In this document: positions 8,627 through 17,012 of the stretch, piece by piece
Numbering within the stretch: position 1 is the first letter of the stretch
Layout of the letters: every line of letters begins with the position of its first letter
Assembly: GCA_016213945.1 (NCBI GenBank)
Contig: JACQZF010000040.1
Location: 30,929 to 94,928 of the forward strand
DNA from: Nitrospirota bacterium
GTDB taxonomy: Bacteria; Nitrospirota; Thermodesulfovibrionia; UBA6902
Length of the DNA stretch: 64,000 bases
Direction of reading: 5' to 3'
The notes under the pieces: generated by a model
Database searches by the model: none
What the model saw: the letters and a program-made list of their open reading frames with translations, nothing else
What the model was told of the DNA's origin: nothing
Made by a program: the position numbers and the translations under genes

Positions 8627-9598
8627 TTAAAAATACTGAACAATATATTTGGCCGCCAAAAACAAAATCGCAAGACCCAGTGTCATCTTTATAAATTTCT
8701 GAGGCACAAACTTCTGGAACCTCGCGCCCAGGTACACGCCTGCAAAACCGCCCGCGCCGAAGAGAGAGCCCAGCAGCCAGTCAGGCGACGTGGCAAGCCC
8801 TTCTCTTACAGGCATGATGCTGTAAAAGGTCACTCCAGCAATGGACGTTAAAAAGGTCCCCATCAGCGCGGCCCCGGCGACTGTGTAAACAGGCAGGTGA
8901 AAAACCGCCACGCAAAACGGCGCAATGATCGCCCCGCCGCCGATCCCGTAAGTGCCGCCGATAACGCCCACAAAAAATGCAAGGACAAACATTGCCGGCG
9001 TGCTGAATGAAAACCTCTCTCCCCAGAATTCATATTCCACTTTTAAAAGCGAGAAAGAGATGGTCCTTACAACCGCATCCTTCGGCAGTCCTGATGCGAG
9101 ACGCGCGTTCTGCTGCTTTTTGATTTCTTCCGCCCGCTGTTTAAATTTATCTTCCAGCGCCGTGCTCCTGCTTTTCCCTGCCGCGGCCTTGCCGGTTACT
9201 TCATGAAAAAGACGGCTCCCGATATACAGCAAAACACACCCGACAAAGAGCTTGAACGTCCGTGGATCAGGCAGATAAAGGACCCGGAGATAATAACCTA
9301 TAAACACACCCGGCAAGGTCCCAACGATAACAATCCAGGTCAGGGGCCATGCCATGCGGCCTTCTTTTAAATAGCGGTATACTCCGCTTGGTATGGCGAC
9401 AATGTTGAAGACAAAGTTGGTTGCGCTCACCGAAGGGGTTGTATATTTAAGAACACTCATCTGAAAAGGCAAAAGCAGAAACGCGCCCGACACGCCTCCC
9501 ATTGATGTGAAAAAAGACACAACAAGCGCAACGAGCGGCGGGATGAATATTGAGGTCTTGACCCCTGATACAGGAAAAACTATCTGAAAGATATCCAT
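8627..9598 (-). CDS. TauE/SafE (TSUP) family membrane permease
   Basis: The 323 aa product is an integral membrane protein with many hydrophobic segments and two related halves. The first contains VSFFTSMGGVSGAFLLLPF (about residues 28-46). The second contains FFVGVIGGTYGIGGGAIIAP, the glycine-rich repeat typical of TSUP proteins. The halves are joined by a charged loop near residues 130-170. The family exports or imports sulfite, sulfoacetate or other small anions; the substrate cannot be read from sequence. It lies upstream of nrdJ on the same strand, but the 206-bp gap contains nrdJ's own promoter, so it is probably a separate transcript. Confidence 0.85.
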   Translation of the reverse strand: MDIFQIVFPVSGVKTSIFIPPLVALVVSFFTSMGGVSGAFLLLPFQMSVLKYTTPSVSATNFVFNIVAIPSGVYRYLKEGRMAWPLTWIVIVGTLPGVFIGYYLRVLYLPDPRTFKLFVGCVLLYIGSRLFHEVTGKAAAGKSRSTALEDKFKQRAEEIKKQQNARLASGLPKDAVVRTISFSLLKVEYEFWGERFSFSTPAMFVLAFFVGVIGGTYGIGGGAIIAPFCVAVFHLPVYTVAGAALMGTFLTSIAGVTFYSIMPVREGLATSPDWLLGSLFGAGGFAGVYLGARFQKFVPQKFIKMTLGLAILFLAAKYIVQYF

Positions 9599-9631
9599 AG
9601 TTCTTTTATGAAAAACTAAAACAAGATTGCT

Positions 9632-9732
9632 GTCATTCCCCCGTGCCTAAAGCACCTACTGTTGGCAGTCAGTAAGCGGGAATCCAGGCAGTTAAAAAAA
9701 CTGGATGCCCGATAAAAAACTTCGGGCATGAC
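9632..9732. repeat. GTCATTCCC-type composite repeat
   Basis: It begins GTCATTCCCCCGTGCC and ends TTCGGGCATGAC. In between are GCGGGAATCCAG and CTGGATGCCCGA, so two nested inverted pairs are present. The long form closely parallels the copy at 39848-39952, including an internal GTAAGCGGG segment. It fills the gap between the HAD gene and the TSUP permease gene. Confidence 0.75.
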
Positions 9733-9778
9733 GGTCAATTTATATCTTTTTATTTGTGATGACATTGAATATCTCACC

Positions 9779-10249
9779 TCAGTATCTCAGCGTCGCCTTA
9801 ATCCGTTTTGGATTGAGAAGCAGATCGAGCCCTGAATTTATGCTTGTAACGTGCACGTCACCTGCCATCAGTATGTCAACCGCACAGCCTTCTCCTTCGG
9901 TGACTGCCACCCCGATCCTTGCGACCCGCAGCATTTTCCTGTCGTTGTTGCCGTTACCGAACGCGATAACAGAAGATGAGCCGAGCTTTTCCACATATTC
10001 TTCTTTCTGGAGATCGTGGTACTCTCCTTCAAGTATGTGCACCTTACAGGGGAGTCCCTTTAACTCCGACAACGCCGTGCCAAACGTATCGGATGTCAGT
10101 ACATGTATTTCCAGGAATTCTGATATCTTTAGGAAACGCTCTTTGACTCCGGGAATAAGTGCCCCGTTGAACGATAAAGTCCCGGTGAAATCCGTGACAA
10201 GATGCTGGAGCCTGACAGCGCCGAAATTAGGTATGTCAATTTCAAGCAT
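9779..10249 (-). CDS. Small HAD-superfamily protein, soluble P-type-ATPase-like
   Basis: The 156 aa product resembles the phosphorylation domain of P-type ATPases without membrane parts. DFTGTLS carries the expected nucleophile aspartate (P-type ATPases have DKTGTL), TSD is motif II, and GNGNND is motif IV. Such free-standing HAD proteins are probably phosphatases of unknown substrate. A GTG at 10261 is also in frame, but ATG 10249 has GGGGGA 5 bases upstream and is preferred. It is divergent from the phoH-like gene and has no obvious partner. Confidence 0.75.
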   Translation of the reverse strand: MLEIDIPNFGAVRLQHLVTDFTGTLSFNGALIPGVKERFLKISEFLEIHVLTSDTFGTALSELKGLPCKVHILEGEYHDLQKEEYVEKLGSSSVIAFGNGNNDRKMLRVARIGVAVTEGEGCAVDILMAGDVHVTSINSGLDLLLNPKRIKATLRY

Positions 10250-10353
10250 AATTTCCCCCACTGAAAAATTTTGAATAAATAATATCAGGAAGCAGCGTGA
10301 ATATGCAAAACAGATTAAGCCGGAGAGATAAATATCCGTTATAATAATCAGGA

Positions 10354-11619
10354 ATGAAAAAAACTTTTGTCCTTGACACGAACGTATTAATCCACGACCC
10401 GGAAGCCATCCTTCAATTTGCAGACAATGATATCATATTGCCGATTACTGTCATCGAGGAATTAGATAAATTAAAGAGAGGCAACGGCGAAATCCCGTAC
10501 TCCGCGCGGCAGGCGTTGAGGCTGATAGATTCTTTCAGGGAGCAGGGCAATTTATCAGCCGGGGTCAAAACGCCAAGCGGCGGCTCGCTTCGTGTAATGA
10601 TCGAAGAGAGCATGCACCTGTCCAGGTCTTCAAACGACAACAGGATTATTTCCGCAGCCGTCTCTCTTGCAAACGTCGATAACGCGCCCCATCCGGTAAT
10701 ACTCGTATCAAAAGACACGTCTGTCAGGATCAAGGCGGACGCGCTCGGACTTGTCACGCAGGATTATCTTAAAGACAAAACCACAGTGTTCCAGAGATAC
10801 GGGAGTATTATCGATGGAGAGGAAGTTACAAACGGCATCAAATCAGTACGGTATTTGAAATCCGGGGACAAGATATTCAGGGTCTACGGCGAAAACAAAA
10901 TGGAACCTGTCAGGAGACAGCGCTCTGTCATGAACATCTCCCCGAAAAATATAGAGCAGGAATGCGCAATCGACGCCCTCCTGTCGCCCCAGATAAGCGT
11001 GATAGCCCTTACCGGAAGGGCGGGTACCGGTAAGACGCTGCTTGCTATCGCCGCCGGTTTATATTTCTGCACAAAACCTGTACACAAAGGCGCGCCGGAG
11101 TATTCAAGGAGATACGAGCAGGTCATGGTCGCAAGGCCAATCGTCCCGCTTGGCAATGACCTGGGTTTTCTGCCCGGAGACGTGACAGAAAAACTCCACC
11201 CGTGGATGCAGCCGATATACGACAATCTGGACTTCATTGTCGGCACGCCAAACGAGCACGGCGATGACAAAGAAAGCGATTACCGGAGCGCGGACTACCT
11301 GATTGAATCCGGGATCGTCCACATCGAACCCCTTACCTACATCAGGGGCAGAAGCCTGCCGAGGCGTTTCCTCATTATTGACGAGGCGCAGAACCTGAGG
11401 CCCCTTGACGTCAAGACCATTATAACAAGATGCGGGGAGGGGACAAAGGTTGTTTTTACCGGCGATCTGGAGCAGATCGATTCCCCCTTTCTTGACGCCG
11501 CGTCTAACGGCCTGGCCCACTTGATAAATAAATTTATCCAGGAAGAAAATTTCTGCTATCTGAACCTAAAGCAAAGCGCGCGCTCTGTCCTCGCAGAACG
11601 CGCGGCAGAGTTGTTGTGA
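10354..11619 (+). CDS. PIN-domain PhoH-family ATPase
   Basis: The 421 aa product begins with a PIN nuclease-like domain (FVLDTNVLIHDP; acidic residues continue in EELDKLKRG and DNRIISAA). It continues into a PhoH ATPase domain with Walker A GRAGTGKT near residue 230 and Walker B FLIIDEAQNL. The sensor segment VVFTGDLEQID completes the helicase-like core. PIN-PhoH proteins are implicated in RNA unwinding and cleavage (PhoH2-type). It stands alone on the + strand and is followed by a 395-bp stretch without a convincing gene. Confidence 0.9.
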   Translation: MKKTFVLDTNVLIHDPEAILQFADNDIILPITVIEELDKLKRGNGEIPYSARQALRLIDSFREQGNLSAGVKTPSGGSLRVMIEESMHLSRSSNDNRIISAAVSLANVDNAPHPVILVSKDTSVRIKADALGLVTQDYLKDKTTVFQRYGSIIDGEEVTNGIKSVRYLKSGDKIFRVYGENKMEPVRRQRSVMNISPKNIEQECAIDALLSPQISVIALTGRAGTGKTLLAIAAGLYFCTKPVHKGAPEYSRRYEQVMVARPIVPLGNDLGFLPGDVTEKLHPWMQPIYDNLDFIVGTPNEHGDDKESDYRSADYLIESGIVHIEPLTYIRGRSLPRRFLIIDEAQNLRPLDVKTIITRCGEGTKVVFTGDLEQIDSPFLDAASNGLAHLINKFIQEENFCYLNLKQSARSVLAERAAELL

Positions 11620-12014
11620 GCGCCTTCAATTCCTTTCAGTGGATATAGTTCAAAATGAACCGTCCAAAATAAGCAAGTTATAGCCCTGTTAAAAACCTCA
11701 GATTTCTCAATTCCGTAAATCCACCTATTTTTAAAAAGTGGCATCTCACTTGCGAATAGGACAGGCAGGGAAAATCTTCAGGCTTGCTATGCGTCGATTT
11801 TCACTCCCGTATTAAACGGGCTATAGCAGATAAAAAGGAGGTGGCAGGCGCAAAAACTGACCTCGGATGTCAATAGTGGACACCAAACCTTTTAGGCCGC
11901 TACTACTGAAACACTTGCAAGGGTCGCCCGAAAGGGCGGCCCGCCTTTTTTAGAATTTTGCTACAAAAAAAGAAGAGCGGGAGAAAGACAGAGTAAATTT
12001 GCTATCATTAAACA
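11620..12014. other. 395-bp gene-free stretch with structured segments
   Basis: No convincing coding frame is present. Several short foldable elements occur in order: TGCTAT and ATAGCA enclosing the hairpin CCCGT-ATTAA-ACGGG (about 11790-11830), GAGGT...ACCTC (about 11840-11866), and TGTC...GACA (about 11868-11885). An intrinsic terminator on the + strand follows. This could be a small non-coding RNA gene, a long 3' region of the phoH-like gene, or the worn remains of an insertion sequence. I do not recognise a known RNA family. Confidence 0.35.
11921..11951 (+). terminator. Intrinsic terminator
   Basis: GGGTCGCCC (11921-11929), a GAAA loop and GGGCGGCCC (11934-11942) form a 9-bp stem with one G-U pair. 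GCC and a run of six T follow. It ends transcription coming from the phoH-like gene or from an unidentified RNA in the stretch before it, and insulates the methyltransferase gene downstream. Confidence 0.8.
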
Positions 12015-12557
12015 ATGAGTCACATTTGTCCTTCATGGCTGTCATTTGTTCTCTATAATCCTGTAAGAAAATATTTTACCGACAGAGAAAAGATTCTTGA
12101 TGAATCGGGGATCGAAGCGGGTTCGGTGGTGCTTGAGATCGGGCCGGGTAACGGTTTTCTGACAGAGGCAATTGCTGGACGCGCCCAACGAGTCGTCTCT
12201 GTTGAATTACAGCCCGGCATGGTGAGAAAGCTGAATAAGAGGGTAATGAGTTTTGGCGGCAAGGTTGAGCTTGTTACTGCCGATATAGCTTTACACCGCG
12301 CTGGAGATTCATTTGCGGATGTGTGCCTTCTGTATTACTGTTTCCACGAAATAAAAAACCAGGATGCCGCTGTAATAAATATCAGCAGGGCTGTTAAATC
12401 CGGCGGAGTCCTTGCTATCTTTGAACCGGTTGTCGAGGTGAATAAAGTAAAGATGGAAAGGACTGTCGGGATGTTCGAGAGTGCCGGTTTCAAGAGGGAA
12501 TCGGAGCACAAAACGTTATTCACCAGGTTTGCAAGATTGAAGAAGCTGCCGGTTTAA
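12015..12557 (+). CDS. Class I SAM-dependent methyltransferase
   Basis: The 180 aa product has the SAM-binding motif VLEIGPGNGFLTEAI near residue 40 and the acidic motif II (VVSVELQ). A methyltransferase-11-like C-terminal half contains LLYYCFHEIKNQDAA and VKSGGVLAIFEP. The N-terminal YNPVRKYF... is like small methyltransferases of unknown substrate. It precedes the PilZ and MinD-like pair on the same strand with a 42-bp gap and could be co-transcribed. No substrate can be assigned. Confidence 0.8.
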   Translation: MSHICPSWLSFVLYNPVRKYFTDREKILDESGIEAGSVVLEIGPGNGFLTEAIAGRAQRVVSVELQPGMVRKLNKRVMSFGGKVELVTADIALHRAGDSFADVCLLYYCFHEIKNQDAAVINISRAVKSGGVLAIFEPVVEVNKVKMERTVGMFESAGFKRESEHKTLFTRFARLKKLPV

Positions 12558-12599
12558 TTCCGCCTAAAGATTTCATGTCTTCCTGCCGTATATATTAAT

Positions 12600-13151
12600 A
12601 TGCAAGAAGAAAAGCCGGAAAAAAAACCTTCACTTAATGGGGATATTATTGATTTAACAATGGAAAAGCTCCATTCGCAGGACATATCTCCGCGTGAGGA
12701 AGAATCAAAGGAACAGGAAGAGGTTGATAATACAGGTGATGATGACCTCGCGGACAGAAGAAAATTCCCGCGCGCTGTCTTTACTTATCCGGTCGAATTC
12801 AAGCTGTTTTCCCAAAGCGCCGAACACGTGTCGTACACAGGTTATTTAAAAGATATTTCCTTAAGCGGCGCATGCCTGCAGTTTGAAGATAAATACGGAA
12901 GGCTCAGTCTGAAAGAGCTTAATAAAGCAAAAATCAAGATCTCTTTCAGCATTCCTCACGGAGGCAAGGCAAGTATTTTGGCCCTGATCCGCTGGATAAG
13001 GAAAATTGATCCGCGTACCTTTTCCATCAAGATGGGGATCGAGTTCCAGGACGTTGAGAATTGGCAGATGGAGTCTATCGAGAAGTTAATCGGAATGAGA
13101 AACAAGGACCACAACATGATGTGGAATCTCTGGGAGCAGTACGAAAAATAA
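12600..13151 (+). CDS. PilZ-domain c-di-GMP-binding protein
   Basis: The 183 aa product has an acidic, probably disordered N-terminal segment of about 50 residues and then a PilZ domain. DRRKFPR supplies the RxxxR c-di-GMP motif near residues 57-62, and DISLSGACL supplies the (D/N)xSxxG motif about 40 residues later. Both parts of the binding site look intact. The next gene, a MinD/FlhG-like ATPase, starts 15 bp downstream, suggesting a c-di-GMP-tuned regulator of a polar or motility machine. Confidence 0.88.
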   Translation: MQEEKPEKKPSLNGDIIDLTMEKLHSQDISPREEESKEQEEVDNTGDDDLADRRKFPRAVFTYPVEFKLFSQSAEHVSYTGYLKDISLSGACLQFEDKYGRLSLKELNKAKIKISFSIPHGGKASILALIRWIRKIDPRTFSIKMGIEFQDVENWQMESIEKLIGMRNKDHNMMWNLWEQYEK

Positions 13152-13165
13152 TCGGGGGATATTAT

Positions 13166-14119
13166 ATGGATGAAATAAAAAATAAATTTTGGGCCGTAGG
13201 CGGAGGCAAGGGAGGAGTTGGAAAGAGCATCGTCAGCCTGCTGCTTGGGACCTCACTGGCAAGGCTGGGCAACAAGGTCATGCTTGTAGATGCAGACCTC
13301 GGCGGCAGTAATCTGCACACCCTCGTCGGCATACGGTATCCAAAACACACGTTAGCGGATTTCATCAATAAGAGAGTGGAGACGATTGATGAAGTGGTAA
13401 TGGAAACGCCTGTGGAAAACCTGAAAATAATCTGTGGCGCTGACGATATACTGGGAATGGCCAATCCTAAATATACGCAGAAGACAAGGCTCTTCAATCA
13501 CTTAAAGAGGCTCGATGCGGACCTGATCCTGCTGGACCTCGGCGCAGGTACGTCTTTTACGACAGTGGATTTTTTCCTTTACGCCCCGAACAAAATAGTT
13601 GTGCTTACCCCCCAGATAACTTCAATACAAAATGCATATGGCTTTATTAAGGCAAGCCTTTACCGTCAATTGAACGAGACCTTCGGCAAAGACGAGAATG
13701 CTGCGGAGCTCATTAAACGTGCGGGCAATTCAGTTCAGGGCGAGGCAATTGACTCCATATCCAAGCTCTACGATTCATTTAATGCGCTGGGAGAAGAGTA
13801 CCAGCAGAAAATGCTCCAGTGTATTGACAACATAAAAATAAAATTAATTGTAAACATGGTAAAGGATGCAAAAGAAAGAAATGTCGGCAATATCGTCAAG
13901 TCGGTCGCAAAAAATTATCTCGCTCTTAATCTGGAAGATCTCGGAGTTGTGCAATACGACAACGTACTGGGCTCATCAATAAACAATATGGCGGAATTTC
14001 TGACAAAGAGGCGCGACAGTCTTGCAAGCGTTAATTTTTATGAAATGGCCAGCAATATTATAAAGAATTATTTGAAACCAGCTACCGCTTGTCCCCCCGT
14101 GTCTTCAGTCAACAGGTAA
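13166..14119 (+). CDS. MinD/FlhG (FleN)-like P-loop ATPase
   Basis: The 317 aa product has the deviant Walker A GGKGGVGKS near residue 11, then LVDADLGGSNLHTLVG and LLDLGAGTSF, as in the MinD/ParA superfamily and especially FlhG-type proteins. These ATPases position or count polar structures such as flagella. An upstream in-frame start at 13061 would overlap the PilZ gene. ATG 13166 is preferred because CGGGGGAT lies just upstream and the protein then begins immediately before the P-loop. No flhF or other flagellar gene is in the window, so the target is unknown. Confidence 0.85.
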   Translation: MDEIKNKFWAVGGGKGGVGKSIVSLLLGTSLARLGNKVMLVDADLGGSNLHTLVGIRYPKHTLADFINKRVETIDEVVMETPVENLKIICGADDILGMANPKYTQKTRLFNHLKRLDADLILLDLGAGTSFTTVDFFLYAPNKIVVLTPQITSIQNAYGFIKASLYRQLNETFGKDENAAELIKRAGNSVQGEAIDSISKLYDSFNALGEEYQQKMLQCIDNIKIKLIVNMVKDAKERNVGNIVKSVAKNYLALNLEDLGVVQYDNVLGSSINNMAEFLTKRRDSLASVNFYEMASNIIKNYLKPATACPPVSSVNR

Positions 14120-14151
14120 AGAACCTGAGAAAATAAATCTCGTTCTTATCA

Positions 14152-14189
14152 TGTAGAGACGCCCCGCCGGGGCGTCTCTACATTTTTTT
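14152..14189 (+). terminator. Perfect palindrome with T-run, probable terminator
   Basis: TGTAGAGACGCCCCG and CGGGGCGTCTCTACA form a near-perfect palindrome (14152-14182) followed by seven T. It lies 32 bp after the MinD-like gene and 24 bp before the Mur ligase gene. It belongs to the same GTAG...CTAC palindrome type as 29945-29972 and looks like a repeat used as a terminator. Confidence 0.75.
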
Positions 14190-14212
14190 ATAAATGTTAA
14201 AATACCGCAACA

Positions 14213-15577
14213 ATGCACCTCAAGCCATCGAAAATATTTTTCTCCGGAATCGCAGGCAGCGGAGTGTCTGCCATAGCCTGTTTCATGGCTGACAAGGGGC
14301 ATATCATTACAGGCTCTGACAGGGCCTTTGATATGGACCCTCTGCATCCTCTGAAAAAAACTTTCCAATCAAGAGGGATCACCATTGTGCCACAGGACGG
14401 AAACGGGATAGATGCTACATTCGATTTTGCGGTCTTCAGCACAGCAGTGGAACCTGACAAGCCTGAAGTCATAAAGGCCATGTCGCTCGGCGTTCCGGTA
14501 AAGACCCGCCCTGAATATCTTGCGGAGATTACCGCCGCATTCAGTACAATCGCCGTTTCAGGCACAAGCGGGAAATCAACCACGTCGGGGATGCTTACGT
14601 TTCTGATGCAGAGAATTGGTCTTCAACCTAACTTCATCGGCGGCGGGAGGGTGAAGCAGTTTAAATCTTTCTCTAATCCCGGCAATTCGCTCACGGGGAA
14701 TTCAAACTATCTCGTCATCGAGGCGTGTGAATCAGACGGCACTATCGTAAATTACAGGCCTCAGCACTCCATTATCTTAAACCTCGCCCTCGACCATCAC
14801 GCAGTCAATGAGACCGCAAAGATGTTTGAGGTTCTCGTGAAAAATACAAAGGACAAGATTATCCTCAGCGCTGATGACACGAACCTCGCTGGGACAGCTG
14901 ATAATACTATGATCACCTTTTCCATCCATAGCCCATCTGATTTCAGGGCAGAAGGAATATGCTACAAACCGTTCAGCACGGAATTCTCTGTGCATGGGAC
15001 AGGATTTCATCTTTCGCTCCCCGGAGAATATAATCTCTACAACGCGCTGTCTTGTATTGCCTTACTTTGTGGAATAGGCGTATCGCTAAATGCAATAGCG
15101 GAGATACTGCATGAGTTTCAGGGGATTGAGAGAAGATTTGACGTTCATCTGAACGACGGTGAAAGGATTGTCATTGACGATTACGCCCACAATCCGCATA
15201 AGATCTCGTCCATGATGAAGACCGTAAGGCAACTGAAAGAGAATATCTGCTACATATTCCAGCCGCACGGGTTTGGCCCCACGAGGCTCATGAAGAATGA
15301 ATACATAGAAGCCTTCATACAAAACCTGCGCGACCAGGACCATCTCATACTCCTGCCGATTTACTACGCCGGAGGCACAGCAGGCAAAGACATATCAAGC
15401 CGCGACCTCGCGGAGGGGATAAGCGCTGTTGGAAAGTCTGTAGAAGTTGTCGAACATAGGGAGGATATTTTAAAGAGGTCTCATGAATACAAGGCTTATA
15501 TCATCTTCGGCGCGCGAGATGAAACCCTTTCGGATTTTGCAAAGCAATTAACAGACGTTCTTTCCGCATCAAAATAA
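14213..15577 (+). CDS. MurC/Mpl-like Mur ligase
   Basis: The 454 aa product has the Mur ligase three-domain plan. An N-terminal UDP-binding Rossmann motif (FSGIAGSGVSAIA) is followed by the central ATPase (VSGTSGKSTTSGM near residue 120) and a C-terminal domain with DDYAHNPHKI. Family members join an amino acid or peptide to UDP-N-acetylmuramate (MurC adds L-Ala; Mpl recycles tripeptide). The P-loop is GTSGKST rather than the usual GTHGKTT. The acid motif reads IEACESDGT, unlike classical MurC or Mpl, so this is a divergent subfamily. It stands apart from any murein cluster. No clear Shine-Dalgarno sequence precedes the ATG. Confidence 0.8.
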   Translation: MHLKPSKIFFSGIAGSGVSAIACFMADKGHIITGSDRAFDMDPLHPLKKTFQSRGITIVPQDGNGIDATFDFAVFSTAVEPDKPEVIKAMSLGVPVKTRPEYLAEITAAFSTIAVSGTSGKSTTSGMLTFLMQRIGLQPNFIGGGRVKQFKSFSNPGNSLTGNSNYLVIEACESDGTIVNYRPQHSIILNLALDHHAVNETAKMFEVLVKNTKDKIILSADDTNLAGTADNTMITFSIHSPSDFRAEGICYKPFSTEFSVHGTGFHLSLPGEYNLYNALSCIALLCGIGVSLNAIAEILHEFQGIERRFDVHLNDGERIVIDDYAHNPHKISSMMKTVRQLKENICYIFQPHGFGPTRLMKNEYIEAFIQNLRDQDHLILLPIYYAGGTAGKDISSRDLAEGISAVGKSVEVVEHREDILKRSHEYKAYIIFGARDETLSDFAKQLTDVLSASK

Positions 15578-15639
15578 ACTAACCCGCATTATTCATAAAC
15601 TGGAGCAAGCTTGGTAAGAAGACATATTGCGCTATACTA

Positions 15640-15712
15640 ACAAAGTAACGGGTAGCGAATAACAAGTTAGAATCTTCAACCTTCCGTCACTCGTAACTAA
15701 TTACATATCACT
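15640..15712. repeat. Possible degenerate inverted repeat
   Basis: AGTAACGGGTAGCGAATAAC and GTCACTCGTAACTAATTAC flank a short centre and resemble the arms at 4921-4994 loosely. The match is weak. The element lies between the convergent Mur ligase and L,D-transpeptidase genes. Confidence 0.35.
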
Positions 15713-15714
15713 GT

Positions 15715-16884
15715 TTAGTCTTTGAACCTGTCACGTTGGTATACGTCATCCCGGAATTGCAGGACATTGTCTTCATTCACCCATGCTGTCAAATACAGTA
15801 TATTTATATTTATCGGTTCCGGTATCTTAACTTTCACTTCCTTGCCCCTGTCGATTGTTGCGAGAATACGTTCTCGTGTCCATAAGGGGTCGTCCCGCAG
15901 CAGGTACTCCGCAAGTTCGAAAGGTTTTTCAATGCGGATACAGCCGTGGCTGAACGCACGGCTGCTTTTTTCAAATAACACCTTAGCGGGAGTATCGTGG
16001 AGGTAAACATTGAACCTGTTTGGAAATACAAACTTGATTTTTCCAAGAGGGTTCTTCTCCCCAGGGACCTGCACGAACTGATATTGGAAATTTTCAGCCG
16101 TGATGCCCGTCCAATTGATGGTGGGAATATCCATCTCTTTATTGTCTCTGGAAACTTTAATGCCTTCCTTATTCAGATAATCAGGATCTTTTTTAATCTT
16201 CGGCAATATCTCCCTGACTGCGATGCTCCGAGGAACATACCATGAAGGATTAAATACAATGTGCGTCATCTGTTCACTGAATACAGGAGTGTGCCAGTAT
16301 GGCTTGCCGGCAATGACCTTCATGCTCATCAGCGTATCGCTGTTCTCAACAGCCTCAAGTTCAAAGGCCGCGATATTGACGGCTATATAACGTTGCCCCA
16401 TATCCTTTGACATCGACATCAGTCTTTTCATGTTGATCTCGATCTGGGAGATCCTTTCCCCGGCAGGAACATTGAGATGTTTAACGGTATCAGGGCCGAC
16501 AACCCCGTCTGTTTTTAATCCGTGCCGCTTTTGAAATCGGACAACCGCATAATAAAGTCCCTCATCAAAGAGATACTCTTCTTTGGTCTCCGGACTGACG
16601 AAATCCCCGGTGACGGCAAGCCGTTTCCTAAGCTCGACAACCCTCTCGCTCCTGTCGCCCTTTTTCAAAGATGTTCCCATTGGAACAGACGGCCAGCCTC
16701 CGTGCGCGGCTATTTCCCTGTACTGGATGAGGGCCTTCTGCAATTTTATATATTCATTGTTGGGAGAGTCGGCGTTTATTTTTTCAGTAGTCTGTTGAGC
16801 ACCGGCGATACTTATAAATATAGAAAGGGGAAAGATAAGGAACAGGATGATCGCATTAAAAGAAGACTTGCTTTTTATTTTCAT
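15715..16884 (-). CDS. YcbB/LdtD-like L,D-transpeptidase
   Basis: The 389 aa product has an N-terminal signal or anchor segment (AIILFLIFPLSIFISIAGA). A PG_binding_1 domain follows (VVRFQKRHGLKTDGVVGPDTV near residue 115), then a YkuD transpeptidase domain with the catalytic motif SHGCIRI. Such enzymes make 3-3 crosslinks in periplasmic peptidoglycan or attach proteins to it. Start TTG 16893 is possible, but ATG 16884 follows AGAAGG at suitable spacing. It lies downstream of the lipoprotein gene on the same strand with a repeat between, so co-transcription is uncertain. Confidence 0.9.
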   Translation of the reverse strand: MKIKSKSSFNAIILFLIFPLSIFISIAGAQQTTEKINADSPNNEYIKLQKALIQYREIAAHGGWPSVPMGTSLKKGDRSERVVELRKRLAVTGDFVSPETKEEYLFDEGLYYAVVRFQKRHGLKTDGVVGPDTVKHLNVPAGERISQIEINMKRLMSMSKDMGQRYIAVNIAAFELEAVENSDTLMSMKVIAGKPYWHTPVFSEQMTHIVFNPSWYVPRSIAVREILPKIKKDPDYLNKEGIKVSRDNKEMDIPTINWTGITAENFQYQFVQVPGEKNPLGKIKFVFPNRFNVYLHDTPAKVLFEKSSRAFSHGCIRIEKPFELAEYLLRDDPLWTRERILATIDRGKEVKVKIPEPININILYLTAWVNEDNVLQFRDDVYQRDRFKD

Positions 16885-16929
16885 AATAAACAACCTTCTT
16901 TCGTATTTAAGTTAAAAGAAACTATTAGA

Positions 16930-17012
16930 ACCACTGAGTCACTGAGACACAGATAAAAACATATAATGAAAACTATTTTTATCTTCCTCCGTGTCTCCGT
17001 GTCTCTGTGGTT
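16930..17012. repeat. CACAGAG-type palindromic repeat
   Basis: The left arm ACCACTGAGTCACTGAGACA is inverted in the right arm CCGTGTCTCCGTGTCTCTGTGGT. Its right edge touches the stop codon of the dienelactone-hydrolase-like gene (17011-17013), so the end of that gene may have been defined by the insertion. Confidence 0.8.

Noticed and set aside
11556..11744. A 62-codon frame on the - strand overlapping the end of the phoH-like gene
   Set aside because: It overlaps conserved phoH sequence, and its residues show no recognisable transposase or other family.
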